A model generated the notes under the pieces. That model did no database searches, had not been told where the DNA came from, and saw only the letters and a program-made list of their open reading frames with translations. A program made the translations under genes and the position numbers. A stretch of DNA of 64,000 nucleotides from CAYMUR01 sp964393615 (GTDB lineage: Bacteria; Planctomycetota; Planctomycetia; Pirellulales; Pirellulaceae), in the NCBI GenBank assembly GCA_964393615.1, contig CAYMUR010000019.1:4452-68451 (forward strand), in the 5' to 3' direction. This document shows, one piece after another, positions 9,537-18,215 of this stretch; positions within the stretch are counted from its first letter, which is position 1, and every line of letters starts with the position of its first letter.

Positions 9537-10706
9537 ATGACCAACGTGGCGAGCTACGTGGAAGTCGATTTGAAACGATTGGAAAAAAATTTCCATGCCA
9601 TTCGTCAACGTGTCGGACCGTCAGTCAAGATTTGTGGAGTCGTCAAAGCCGATGCGTACGGACTGGGTGCGGTTCCGATTGCCCAACGGTTATCTGCATG
9701 TGGAATTGATTTTCTGGCCGTGTATTCTCCCGTTCAGGCAGTTTGTTTGGCAGACAATGTTATTGACTGTCCGGTCATGATTTTAATGCCTGTGCGGACA
9801 GTGAGTGAAATGGTCGGGCTCGAAAAAATGATTGTTGACGAAAGATTACATCTGACGATTCACGATGAAATACAGTTGGAGGAGATCAATGCTTTAGGGC
9901 GTCATTTCGGGACTCGGATACCAGTTCACCTACATTTGGACACCGGGATGAGCCGAGGGGGCTTGGACGATACAGCGCTTGATCGGGTCTTGAAACGTGT
10001 GCCAAATTGTGAGGCGGTTCGCGTGACTGGCTTGTGTACTCACCTTGCTGCCGGCGATGATGATCCTGATTTCAGTCGGCAGCAGTTGAACCGCCTCAGA
10101 ATTTCGGTCGACCAAAACTTGTTGCGTTTGCCAGACGACTTGTTGATCCATGCTGCGAACACATTTGGGGTGTTACGAGACAGGCAGTTCCACCAGTCGT
10201 TGGTTCGGGTCGGTTTGGGACTGTATGGGTATGGGCCGCGATTAATGCAATCGGTTGAGTCATCCACACAATCCGTGAATCTGCAGCCAATTGTACGATG
10301 GGCCAGTCATCTCGTTCATGTCCAGGAATATTGCCGTGGAACACCCGTCGGTTATAACTGTACCTATTGTTTACCACGTGACAGTCGGCTGGGACTGATA
10401 CCTGTAGGATATGCGGATGGATACCCGTTGGCTTTAGGTGGTAAATCGGTTGTCGAGTTAATGGTAGATGGGTCGACACGAGAGCTGGCACCCGTGTTGG
10501 GGAAAGTGAATATGGATCAGATCATTGTGGATCTGACTGACATACAGGCTCCGGTTGATATTGGCATGCCGGTAGAATTGATCAGTTCCGATCCGAATTC
10601 TCCTTGTGCCCTGGAACAGTTGGCTCGCTGCGCCGGTTCGTCCTGTTATGAAATGCTTTGTCGGTTGTCGCCTCGCCTCCCACGCAGGTATCGGGAAGTA
10701 ACGTGA
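9537..10706 (+). CDS. alr: Alanine racemase
   Basis: PLP enzyme that interconverts L- and D-alanine for peptidoglycan precursors. The 389 residues contain the PLP lysine motif VVKADAYGLG (about residues 37-46), HLHLDTGMSRGG, GLGLYGYGPR, and the second-base tyrosine region VGYADGYPLALGG near residue 285, followed by GKVNMDQIIVDLT. Length and order match bacterial Alr. The start follows a GAAAGG ribosome site. It is oriented like the efflux operon 67 bp upstream, but no functional link is evident. Its presence, with murB elsewhere in the window, agrees with peptidoglycan synthesis in this lineage. Confidence 0.93.
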   Translation: MTNVASYVEVDLKRLEKNFHAIRQRVGPSVKICGVVKADAYGLGAVPIAQRLSACGIDFLAVYSPVQAVCLADNVIDCPVMILMPVRTVSEMVGLEKMIVDERLHLTIHDEIQLEEINALGRHFGTRIPVHLHLDTGMSRGGLDDTALDRVLKRVPNCEAVRVTGLCTHLAAGDDDPDFSRQQLNRLRISVDQNLLRLPDDLLIHAANTFGVLRDRQFHQSLVRVGLGLYGYGPRLMQSVESSTQSVNLQPIVRWASHLVHVQEYCRGTPVGYNCTYCLPRDSRLGLIPVGYADGYPLALGGKSVVELMVDGSTRELAPVLGKVNMDQIIVDLTDIQAPVDIGMPVELISSDPNSPCALEQLARCAGSSCYEMLCRLSPRLPRRYREVT

Positions 10707-10864
10707 ACTTTGACAAGTGATATGGATGAGAGGCTATTCGGTGCCGGCTTGAATTGCGTTAGCTTGGGGTGAATGCTTTCTTTGAAGAATCAACGTTATG
10801 TCAAAATAAAAAAACACTACCGTATCATTCATCACTCATCTCGTCCGCCCTTTGTTTTTGTGCA

Positions 10865-11893
10865 ATGATTCATCAAGCCGAAGTGAACAACGTACCTCCC
10901 TTACCACTGTTGATCACAGGTGTTGCTGGTGTTGCCGGTTTCAATGCACTGAACTACTTTTGTGGACAATATCCAGGCCAGATCGTCGGTATCCGGCAGG
11001 TTAATAATTGGCCATTATGTGGCCAAGGAATCGTGGCATGTAACGCGGAAGACCGGGATGGCCTGGCACAACTGTTTGATCAATACGAATTTGCGTCTGT
11101 CCTTAATTGTGCAGGAAACTGTGCGCTTAAATCATGTGAACTTGATCCACAACTTGCGCGACGGACCAATGTAGAAAGTGTCGAAAATTTGCTGCGAGTG
11201 ATGGATTGTCGGACTACCCGTTTAGTTCATTTATCCATTGACTTGGTTTTCTCAGGCCAGGGGTCCGGGCGGTATACAGAAATGTCACAGACGGATCCCG
11301 TGACTGTTTACGGGAACACAATGGTGGAAGCAGAGCAGAGAATACTCGCAGAAAGTCAGAGTCACTGTATTTTGCGCATTTCTTTGCCGATGGGTATCAG
11401 CTTCAATGGACACGCAGGTGCTATCGATTGGATTCAATCGCGGTTTAAAAAGTCCAAGCCGGCGACGCTTTACTTTGATGAAATTCGCACCCCAACGTAC
11501 ACTGATTGTCTAAGCCGTTTGTGTGCCACTGTGTTGGCCAGCGATTTGCATGGAATTTATCATGCCGGGGGCCCTCGTTGTTTGAGCCTGTATCAGATTG
11601 CCCAGATCGTGAACCGTGTCGGTGGTTATACTCCAGATCATGTGATGGGCTGTCCGCGACAGGATGCGGGGCCGATGCCACCAAGGGCGGGAAATGTTTC
11701 ACTGGACTCCAGTCGACTCACGAATGCACTTGGCTTTGCACCCTTCGATCCGTGGCCTTTGAATGAAGACTACCTACCTACCCATCGTGAGTGGCACCGT
11801 GAGAGATCGAAGGGTGAAGGGGGATCGCCTGACCTGCTGGCGTCTGTTTTGTATCGAAATCCACGCTGGAATGAATCGCAGGAAACGTTCTGA
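10865..11893 (+). CDS. RmlD-like NAD(P)-dependent sugar-nucleotide reductase (extended SDR)
   Basis: Short-chain dehydrogenase of the dTDP-4-dehydrorhamnose reductase type. ATG at 10865 is preferred over a GTG at 10769 because it puts the Rossmann motif (LLITGVAGVAGFNALNYF) about 16 residues from the start. Other features are LNCAGNCALKSCELDP, the SIDLVFSG segment that replaces the usual STDYVFDG, and the active-site tyrosine and lysine spaced unusually in DPVTVYGNTMVEAEQ: Y is followed by GNTM where family members have YGxxKxxxE, so the catalytic Lys appears to be Met. The loss may mean a non-canonical or structural role. No other rhamnose genes are adjacent. Confidence 0.7.
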   Translation: MIHQAEVNNVPPLPLLITGVAGVAGFNALNYFCGQYPGQIVGIRQVNNWPLCGQGIVACNAEDRDGLAQLFDQYEFASVLNCAGNCALKSCELDPQLARRTNVESVENLLRVMDCRTTRLVHLSIDLVFSGQGSGRYTEMSQTDPVTVYGNTMVEAEQRILAESQSHCILRISLPMGISFNGHAGAIDWIQSRFKKSKPATLYFDEIRTPTYTDCLSRLCATVLASDLHGIYHAGGPRCLSLYQIAQIVNRVGGYTPDHVMGCPRQDAGPMPPRAGNVSLDSSRLTNALGFAPFDPWPLNEDYLPTHREWHRERSKGEGGSPDLLASVLYRNPRWNESQETF

Positions 11894-12314
11894 AAATGTG
11901 TTTGTTACGGCAGTGTGTATGGCTGGCGGTGTTGTTATAGAGGCTTGGACCGGGACCCATTCAGGCGAATGTGGATGACATTTGTCAAGCCTTAGGGGCA
12001 AGTTAAATATCCCCCCCCAAAAAAATAAAAGCCATAGAGAAATCCACAGGGAAAGTTGAAAATCTATTTTTGGTCAATGCAACAAGGACTGGTAAGGCGC
12101 CAAGAGGTCCTGGCACCTTCATCAGAAAATCGTGCCTGGTCCAATAGCGGCTTGTCTCAGGAAAAGTGCTTTACGTGCAAGATCGATATGTTCGAACGGA
12201 TGGATATAAGCTTGAGGCGTTTTGTTTTGAAACGGTAGCAACCCCAGGGAAATCCACTCGTGGATAAGAAACGACCGGATGTCGGTGCCAGAGTAAAATC
12301 TTACGTGAAAGGAT
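11894..12314. other. Intergenic region between convergent genes, nothing recognised
   Basis: A 421-bp stretch between the RmlD-like gene (plus) and the NUDIX gene (minus). It has a C8-A7-like homopolymer stretch near 12009-12025 and short open frames without protein character. No convincing terminator hairpin with a T tract was found. Confidence 0.45.
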
Positions 12315-12887
12315 TTACGAATGATCGGGCGTCGACGAATTGGATTCTTTCGACGCCTGTGCACCTTGACTCACAAAACGATTGTAATACAAAAGGCCTA
12401 CAATTGTTTTCGCGTCTTCTATCTGGCCGTGACGCACCATTTCGATGGCTTCGTGAAAAGTCACGACAACGTTTTCGATCTGTTCCCCTGGCTCGCGCGA
12501 TGGATTGCCTGGGACGAGACCTTCGGCGAGGAATAAATACATGCGTTCGTCCAAAATCCCTGGAGACAAATAGAAAGTGTGCAGCAGACGAAAATGTTGA
12601 GTTTGGTATCCGGTCTCTTCTTTTAATTCACGACGGGCACAATCAACAGGATTTTCGTTAGGTTCGAGCGTGCCTGCCGGTAATTCGATCAACTCGCGGC
12701 CAACGCTCAATCGGTGATTGCGAATCAAGCAGATACGTCCGTCTCCTAAATCGGGCAAAATCGTCACCGCACCGGGATGCCTTATGATCTGACGTACCGC
12801 GTCGGTCATATCTCGTCTCGGTTCAGAAACCTGGACGACCTGAAAGCGTTTGGTTTTAAGAAGTAGTTGTTCTTGGTCAGGGTTCAT
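12315..12887 (-). CDS. NUDIX hydrolase, ADP-ribose pyrophosphatase type
   Basis: 190-residue hydrolase of nucleoside diphosphate derivatives, most like ADP-ribose pyrophosphatase (NudF/YqkG). The Nudix box is complete: G-TLEPN-E-x7-RELKEETGY at about residues 71-93, preceded by the RELIELPAG segment typical of this subgroup and followed by YLSPGILDERMYLFLAEGL, a motif common to ADP-sugar hydrolases. The start MNPDQEQLLL gives normal length. It probably removes free ADP-ribose from NAD turnover; substrate is inferred from subfamily signature only. Confidence 0.87.
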   Translation of the reverse strand: MNPDQEQLLLKTKRFQVVQVSEPRRDMTDAVRQIIRHPGAVTILPDLGDGRICLIRNHRLSVGRELIELPAGTLEPNENPVDCARRELKEETGYQTQHFRLLHTFYLSPGILDERMYLFLAEGLVPGNPSREPGEQIENVVVTFHEAIEMVRHGQIEDAKTIVGLLYYNRFVSQGAQASKESNSSTPDHS

Positions 12888-13258
12888 CGTTGGTAATAGC
12901 TTGTAAATAACGGATTTGATGCATTGGTCAAAACGATACAGACAATTATATTTATGTTTTTGAAGCGAGGTGTTTACAATGCTGCCGTCTACCTTAATGC
13001 GGTGGCAATATCTTTGTTCCCAGGCAAATGGCGGACCTTCGTGGATCGGATTTCCAGAAAACTACGGGGCCAATGCTACATGATTGGGGTTCTAAAGTCT
13101 CGTCATTCTAGAGAATTTCCAAATGTTGATAAAGATTCCGTGGATTGATAAAATAGAAATAGAATTGTTTTTTTCATGGGTAGACAGTTCCCAGGAGATT
13201 CTCCTTTTTTCCACGGGTTATCTTCATCGTGTTTTTTGTATCAAGGACGTGACTTGTT
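12888..13258. other. Divergent intergenic region
   Basis: A 371-bp stretch between the NUDIX gene (minus) and the site-2 protease homologue (plus), so promoters for both are expected. A 74-codon frame with a TTG start at 12924 is not supported by composition or a ribosome site. Nothing else recognised. Confidence 0.45.
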
Positions 13259-14326
13259 ATGTCTGAGCAGCCAGCCTGGAGTGTAAGTATTGGCCGTTGG
13301 TCGGGCATTTGTGTGCGCGTCCATTTGTTCTTTTTCTTGTTCGCCGCTTTTACTTTTTATTTAGGTTGGCAGGCAAATCGTGAATTCGGTGGTACCAGCT
13401 ATACAGGGATGGCGATTTTAAGCCTGGTAATTCTGGCAGGTAGTGTGCTGTTACACGCCTTGGCACATTGTCACATGGCCCTACGTTTGGGGGTGAATGT
13501 TAATCAGATCTTATTAGGGCCAGTGGGGGAATTGTCCCCGATACGTCGTGTTGATAACTCAGCTCAAGAACTGGCAATTTCCAGTGCCGGACCTGTAGCT
13601 AATGCTTTCATTAGCTTGTGTTGTTTGCCCGGGTTGATGTTTGTCCTACGCGGAGACCATGCCCAGTGGATTGGTTTACTTCTCCCGTTCCAGCCGACTG
13701 GGGTATACGAAGGGATAATGTTAACTCGGTTGTTAAAGCTGGTTTTTTGGATCAATTGGTTGTTGTTTCTGAGCAATGTTATCCCAGCGTTTCCTTTAGA
13801 TGGTGGCCGTATCTTACGTGCTGTACTTTTACTCTTAATTCCTGAGGTGAGAGTATCGGTGACCACGAGACGAGTGGCTCGTGTTGCCCAGGCGGTTGCA
13901 TTTGGTATGGTCGTAGTGGCTTGCGTGTTTCGCGAATCAGAGCCAACGGGATCAACATCGACTTGGTTCGCGTTTGTTATTTTGGGGATATGTTTGTTTT
14001 TTGCTGCGCAACATGAGATAGATCAATCCGAAGAGGATGACGCCGAAGAAGATTTGGTTGCATACGATTTTTCACGGGATTTCCGCAGTCAAGACGAGGG
14101 GATCGAACCAACAGCCACCGTTCAGACCGGTATGATTACGCGTTGGCTTACAAAACGGCGGGAATTACGTGAACAAAGGCAATGTTACCAAGAAACAGAC
14201 GATGAACGTCGTGTGGATGAAGTTTTGGCTCGTTTGCATGAAGGTGGTATGAGCAGTTTGTCTGCCGCCGACCGTCGCCTGTTAAGTAGAGTCAGCGAAC
14301 GTTATCGAAATCGTATGGATCCATAG
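13259..14326 (+). CDS. M50 site-2 protease homologue with degenerate active site (HAxxH)
   Basis: 355-residue polytopic membrane protein with the layout of small site-2 proteases (SpoIVFB/Rip3 type). Hydrophobic segments occur near residues 20-40, 45-70, 100-128, 155-195, 200-222 and 236-252. The zinc helix reads LLHALAHCHMALRLG, so the catalytic Glu of HExxH is Ala and the protein should be proteolytically dead. The third metal ligand motif, IPAFPLDGGRILRAVL, is kept. The C terminus, VDEVLARLHEGGMSSLSAADRRLLSRVSERYR, is split here only for description; it resembles the short helical tail (DUF6576-like) seen on planctomycete rhomboids. Possible role: substrate binding or sequestration without cleavage. 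Confidence 0.72.
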   Translation: MSEQPAWSVSIGRWSGICVRVHLFFFLFAAFTFYLGWQANREFGGTSYTGMAILSLVILAGSVLLHALAHCHMALRLGVNVNQILLGPVGELSPIRRVDNSAQELAISSAGPVANAFISLCCLPGLMFVLRGDHAQWIGLLLPFQPTGVYEGIMLTRLLKLVFWINWLLFLSNVIPAFPLDGGRILRAVLLLLIPEVRVSVTTRRVARVAQAVAFGMVVVACVFRESEPTGSTSTWFAFVILGICLFFAAQHEIDQSEEDDAEEDLVAYDFSRDFRSQDEGIEPTATVQTGMITRWLTKRRELREQRQCYQETDDERRVDEVLARLHEGGMSSLSAADRRLLSRVSERYRNRMDP

Positions 14327-14557
14327 ATGACGCGATTGTGGTTGAGGCGTCCATTTCCTGGCAGCGGACTTTGTGCCAGACCAGATTGTCCAAGTGTGAT
14401 GTCTGGTTAGGTGCCAAGAATCATGACCGTGATATTGGCAAGCGACGATGTTCTTGTTGTGACCGGGAAATCAATCCTGTACGTCTTCTGGAACCCGGGA
14501 AGCATTTTTTAAAGAAGTGAGCCTGTCTTACCAAGCACATTATTCAACGAAACGAAG

Positions 14558-15544
14558 CTAGTTCCTTTTGGCTATTGGTAACGTCACGACTTTTGCGCTG
14601 CCGATTTTCGAGTTTAATTGACAGCCAGGCAATTGGTGTTCCCGCCGTACGTAAGCCAGAGCTAATGGTGCTGCCAGGCATGGAGAATGTGTTGCGGATG
14701 TTACGTGGCCGATGGTTTTCTGCTCCACTATGAGTTCCATGCCAGGTGAGGGGATTGCTTCGCTCTCGAATTGAAGACCGACCAGATTCCAGTTGACGTG
14801 TCCTAGTGCGTCAATACGTGCCACTGTTTCCTGTCCCAGATAACACCCTTTGGTAAAACAGATAGCCTGATGATCTCGGCCGATTTCTTGCGGGAAGTTT
14901 GTATCGCTGATGTCAATTCCATACTGTGGCCAGCCAGCTTCAATGCGGGCCATTGTCAGCGCTTGTTCACTACAGGGATGGGCGGATATTTTTCTAAATG
15001 TTGCTTCCAGTGTGCTTTGTGATGCACTGTCACAAACGAGTAGCAGTGAAGAAGTCGTGGTCATTTCGACACGATATAGTTCGACCGGAATACCAGCAAA
15101 TTCGCTGGCCATGCATTGTAGCACGGAAGTGAAATCTTCCGTGAATAGCGGTTCAAAATGTGTGGCCCATTTTGTACCACTTAACAAGGTGACCGACCGT
15201 TGCTTGCTCTGGTCGTTCAATTGAACATCTTCACGAATCAGGTAACGATCAAGATGAGGTAGAATAGTGTCGGCTTGGCCCGACACGGTCGCGATGATTA
15301 GACGGTCTTCATGGCAAAATACGAACACGTGCGCCATGATTTTTCCTTGAACATTCGTGAGAAATGCTTCGCAACCGCGGCCAGGAATCAGGCCAACGAT
15401 GTCGTTCGTACAAAAGTTATTCAGAAACGACATTCGGTCAGTTCCGGTTAACTCAATCAGGGTGTGTGGCAGGGCCAAATATCCGAGTCCATCCACCAAT
15501 GAGTGATAGTCGTTGAGAACTGCTGATTCCGGTTCAATCTTCAC
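14558..15544 (-). CDS. ygfZ: YgfZ/GcvT-like folate-binding protein
   Basis: 328-residue member of the YgfZ branch of the GcvT fold, a tetrahydrofolate-dependent factor that helps maintain or repair iron-sulfur enzymes. The diagnostic motif KGCYLGQETVARI is present around residue 230 (the Cys of KGCYxGQE is the family hallmark). The N-terminal part shows ALPHTLIELTGTDRMSFLNNFCTNDI, described here in pieces: LTGTDR then FLNNFCTNDI, matching the usual folate-domain start. Not a glycine cleavage T protein, as the motif and lone context show. Upstream 295 bp contains no recognised feature. Confidence 0.87.
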   Translation of the reverse strand: MKIEPESAVLNDYHSLVDGLGYLALPHTLIELTGTDRMSFLNNFCTNDIVGLIPGRGCEAFLTNVQGKIMAHVFVFCHEDRLIIATVSGQADTILPHLDRYLIREDVQLNDQSKQRSVTLLSGTKWATHFEPLFTEDFTSVLQCMASEFAGIPVELYRVEMTTTSSLLLVCDSASQSTLEATFRKISAHPCSEQALTMARIEAGWPQYGIDISDTNFPQEIGRDHQAICFTKGCYLGQETVARIDALGHVNWNLVGLQFESEAIPSPGMELIVEQKTIGHVTSATHSPCLAAPLALAYVRREHQLPGCQLNSKIGSAKVVTLPIAKRN

Positions 15545-15839
15545 GTTAACTGGCTCCGTTATATACAGAACTGAAACTGAAAAGAGGTGCAGAGGTAATG
15601 AAATAAATCATTCCATCCTGACCTGTCATTGCCAATAACTCGTAATCTCTTAATGGCTTGGGTGATGACTTGTCAGGCGGCGTGACGGTTTGTAATAAAC
15701 CTCTTCTGACGAACAAGTAAAAACTCAGTGAATGTGCGGAGTGTTGTACCGTTCCGACAAGTCGAGCTTTACCTGTAAAGCCAACTTACATAATAATGCC
15801 CGGCAAACGAAAATGACGCCACCCCCCTGAGAAAATGTT

Positions 15840-18194
15840 ATGCGAATTGCAATTATCAGCAGCATTGCACTTGTCGGTTTAGCTCTCGTGGTGACACAAA
15901 CGGTACGCAGCCTGACCCGTGGGGTATCTAGTACTGAAAACCAATCTACGGCAGAACAGATTTTACTGCGGATGGTTGACGCATACCGTCACGCGAAGTC
16001 CTATTCGGATCGTGGTGTCATTCGTATTTCAGAGGCATCAGAAAATCAAACTCTCTATGACAGCGCTCCGTTTACTGTCCGATTTAACCGGTCAGGATGT
16101 CTTTGGTTACGAGCGTATCAAGTGCATTTGGTGAGCGACGGAGACAGGTTGCGCGCGAAATTTATGGACAAGGAGATACCGGAACTGTCTCGGCAAATTG
16201 TGGATCGTGTCGCTCCGGATAAAATGGAATTGTCGGTATTGAAAAGGGATGCATTTCTCTGGGATCATCTAGAAGGCGGAATCGGGGGTTTGCCTGTATC
16301 TTTACGCTTGCTGCTCGAAGATAATGCCTTGTCCGAGGTGTTCACAGACGATGTTCAGCTTAAACGTTTGCCGTCGCAGAAGATTGGTGACAAACAGTGC
16401 CATCTGATTCAAGCAGGTGCTGATGGAACCAATACAGTCGTGTTCTGGATCGACGTACGGACACACATTTTGAGGCGATTTGAATATCCGCAGATGGATG
16501 GGTTTTCGACCGTGGCCGATTTTAACGATGCAAGATTCCATGGTTCGTCTAATCGTCAGGATTATCGCTTGTCGCTATTGCCGGATGACAGGCCTGTCCA
16601 ATACTTTGTCGTTCCGCCACAACCGTTGACGACTCATCTGTTGGGAAAAACCGTAAACCGGTTTGAATTTGTTGCCCTGAATGGTGATTTGATTTCTGCT
16701 GCGGACTTGCGTAACCGGACAACTGTTCTCGTTTGGTTTAATCGTCATCCGGCGTCTCAAGCCGCTCTTGCCGCAGTCCAGCGTGTTTATGATTGGTACC
16801 AGGACAATGACCAGGTTCAATTTTATGCCGTTTGGGCAGAGGGCTCTTCTTTGGAAAGCGACCAACTGCTGGGTATTCTCGACGAGTGGAAAATTGATCT
16901 GCCTGTAGTGCGGGATTTGGAAGCTTTTGGCAGAGATGTATTTCAAATTACTGGTGCACCGACGCTGGTGGGACTCGACACAGAAAATCGTGTGCAGTTG
17001 TTCGAAGTAGGTGTCCGGGAAGACCTGGAAACTTTTCTCTCTCATGGATTGAAGCAATTGTCCAATGGTGTCGATATTGCGGCCATTTTGGTACAGCAGC
17101 ACGATGAGGAATCTCGACAATACCGTCACAATCTAATGGTTGCCAACACCGGAAATGAAGAAATACTTCACCAGGTACCTCAGCCAGATATCCGACCACG
17201 ATCGGAACCGAGACACTGGAAACTAACGCCGCTGTGGAGTCTCACTCAGCTGGAGTCGCCTGGTAACATTACTGTTCTTGAAAAGAATCACCAAATTTCC
17301 TTTGCCGTGAATGACGGGTTGCGCAAAGTGGTTGAATTGGATATCGATGGAAGTATCCGGCAGAGTATTGAACTGAATCTTCCACGTGATGCGGAGGTGA
17401 CTTATTTGCAACAGGCGAGTGATGCGGAGGGTCGCCGCTGGGTGGTGGGAGGTGCCAGTTTAGCGCGCAAGGTGTTTCTGTTTGACGAAGCGTGGCAGCC
17501 CGTGCTGCAATATCCAGCTGAAAACCAGTCGCATGACGGAATACAAGATGTCCAGTTGTTAGATCTCAACGGTGATGGAACACTGGAAATGTATGTTGGA
17601 TTTTGGGGCTTGGCTGGCATTCATGCGGTAGATATTCATGGGGAACGAACGTGGCGTAACCAAGCGGTGCATTCTGTGCTGTCACTTGTTGCGACACGGC
17701 CCGATGTAGCAGGCCTCCGGCAGCTGCTGGTGGTCAGTGCAGATGGTGGTATTGTACCGGTAACGTTTGATGGTCGAGAGGGGGGCGAATTCAGGGTCGG
17801 TTCTCACGCGATTTACCATTTGCAGAGAGCGGTCGTGTCCCAGGATGGTAAGCCGACTTTTTGTGGCCTTGCCTTTACTGACGAAGAGACGCACCTGGCG
17901 TTGGGAATCAATGAGGATTGGCAGGAAACCTGGAGTTACCGGCTACCGAGTGGCATCCATCAGACAGCAGTGAGACGCTTGTCATCTGCACGACTGTTTG
18001 AGGAGACGTACTGGTTGTTTCCAGGATCGGACGGATCAGTACACATCGTAAGTGAGGATGGAAAATTTTACGACGTCTTTCAGCAAGGGGCCGCTATACG
18101 GGGGCTTGTTGCTACTCAGGCAGGGGACGATGCTCTGTTGATTGTGGCTTCCGAACAAGAAGTCGTCGGATACAAGGTTGATATGAATCGCTAA
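15840..18194 (+). CDS. Membrane-anchored LolA-like / thioredoxin-like / propeller fusion protein
   Basis: 784-residue exported protein. Residues 1-25 form a signal anchor. About 38-270 resembles the LolA/LppX-like lipoprotein-sorting fold (AEQILLRMVDAYRHAKSYSD opening). About 275-415 is thioredoxin-like: TLLGKTVNRFEFVALNG, VLVWFNRHPASQAAL, then a cis-Pro-type GAPTLVGLD. The redox CxxC position is NRHPAS, so no disulfide chemistry is expected. The C-terminal half is repeat-like, with a calcium-type DLNGDGTLEMYVG motif typical of VCBS/FG-GAP propellers. This architecture is familiar from planctomycete proteomes but its function is unknown to me; likely cell envelope. Confidence 0.7.
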   Translation: MRIAIISSIALVGLALVVTQTVRSLTRGVSSTENQSTAEQILLRMVDAYRHAKSYSDRGVIRISEASENQTLYDSAPFTVRFNRSGCLWLRAYQVHLVSDGDRLRAKFMDKEIPELSRQIVDRVAPDKMELSVLKRDAFLWDHLEGGIGGLPVSLRLLLEDNALSEVFTDDVQLKRLPSQKIGDKQCHLIQAGADGTNTVVFWIDVRTHILRRFEYPQMDGFSTVADFNDARFHGSSNRQDYRLSLLPDDRPVQYFVVPPQPLTTHLLGKTVNRFEFVALNGDLISAADLRNRTTVLVWFNRHPASQAALAAVQRVYDWYQDNDQVQFYAVWAEGSSLESDQLLGILDEWKIDLPVVRDLEAFGRDVFQITGAPTLVGLDTENRVQLFEVGVREDLETFLSHGLKQLSNGVDIAAILVQQHDEESRQYRHNLMVANTGNEEILHQVPQPDIRPRSEPRHWKLTPLWSLTQLESPGNITVLEKNHQISFAVNDGLRKVVELDIDGSIRQSIELNLPRDAEVTYLQQASDAEGRRWVVGGASLARKVFLFDEAWQPVLQYPAENQSHDGIQDVQLLDLNGDGTLEMYVGFWGLAGIHAVDIHGERTWRNQAVHSVLSLVATRPDVAGLRQLLVVSADGGIVPVTFDGREGGEFRVGSHAIYHLQRAVVSQDGKPTFCGLAFTDEETHLALGINEDWQETWSYRLPSGIHQTAVRRLSSARLFEETYWLFPGSDGSVHIVSEDGKFYDVFQQGAAIRGLVATQAGDDALLIVASEQEVVGYKVDMNR

Positions 18195-18215
18195 TGCTCT
18201 GAGTCAGGGGTTGAT

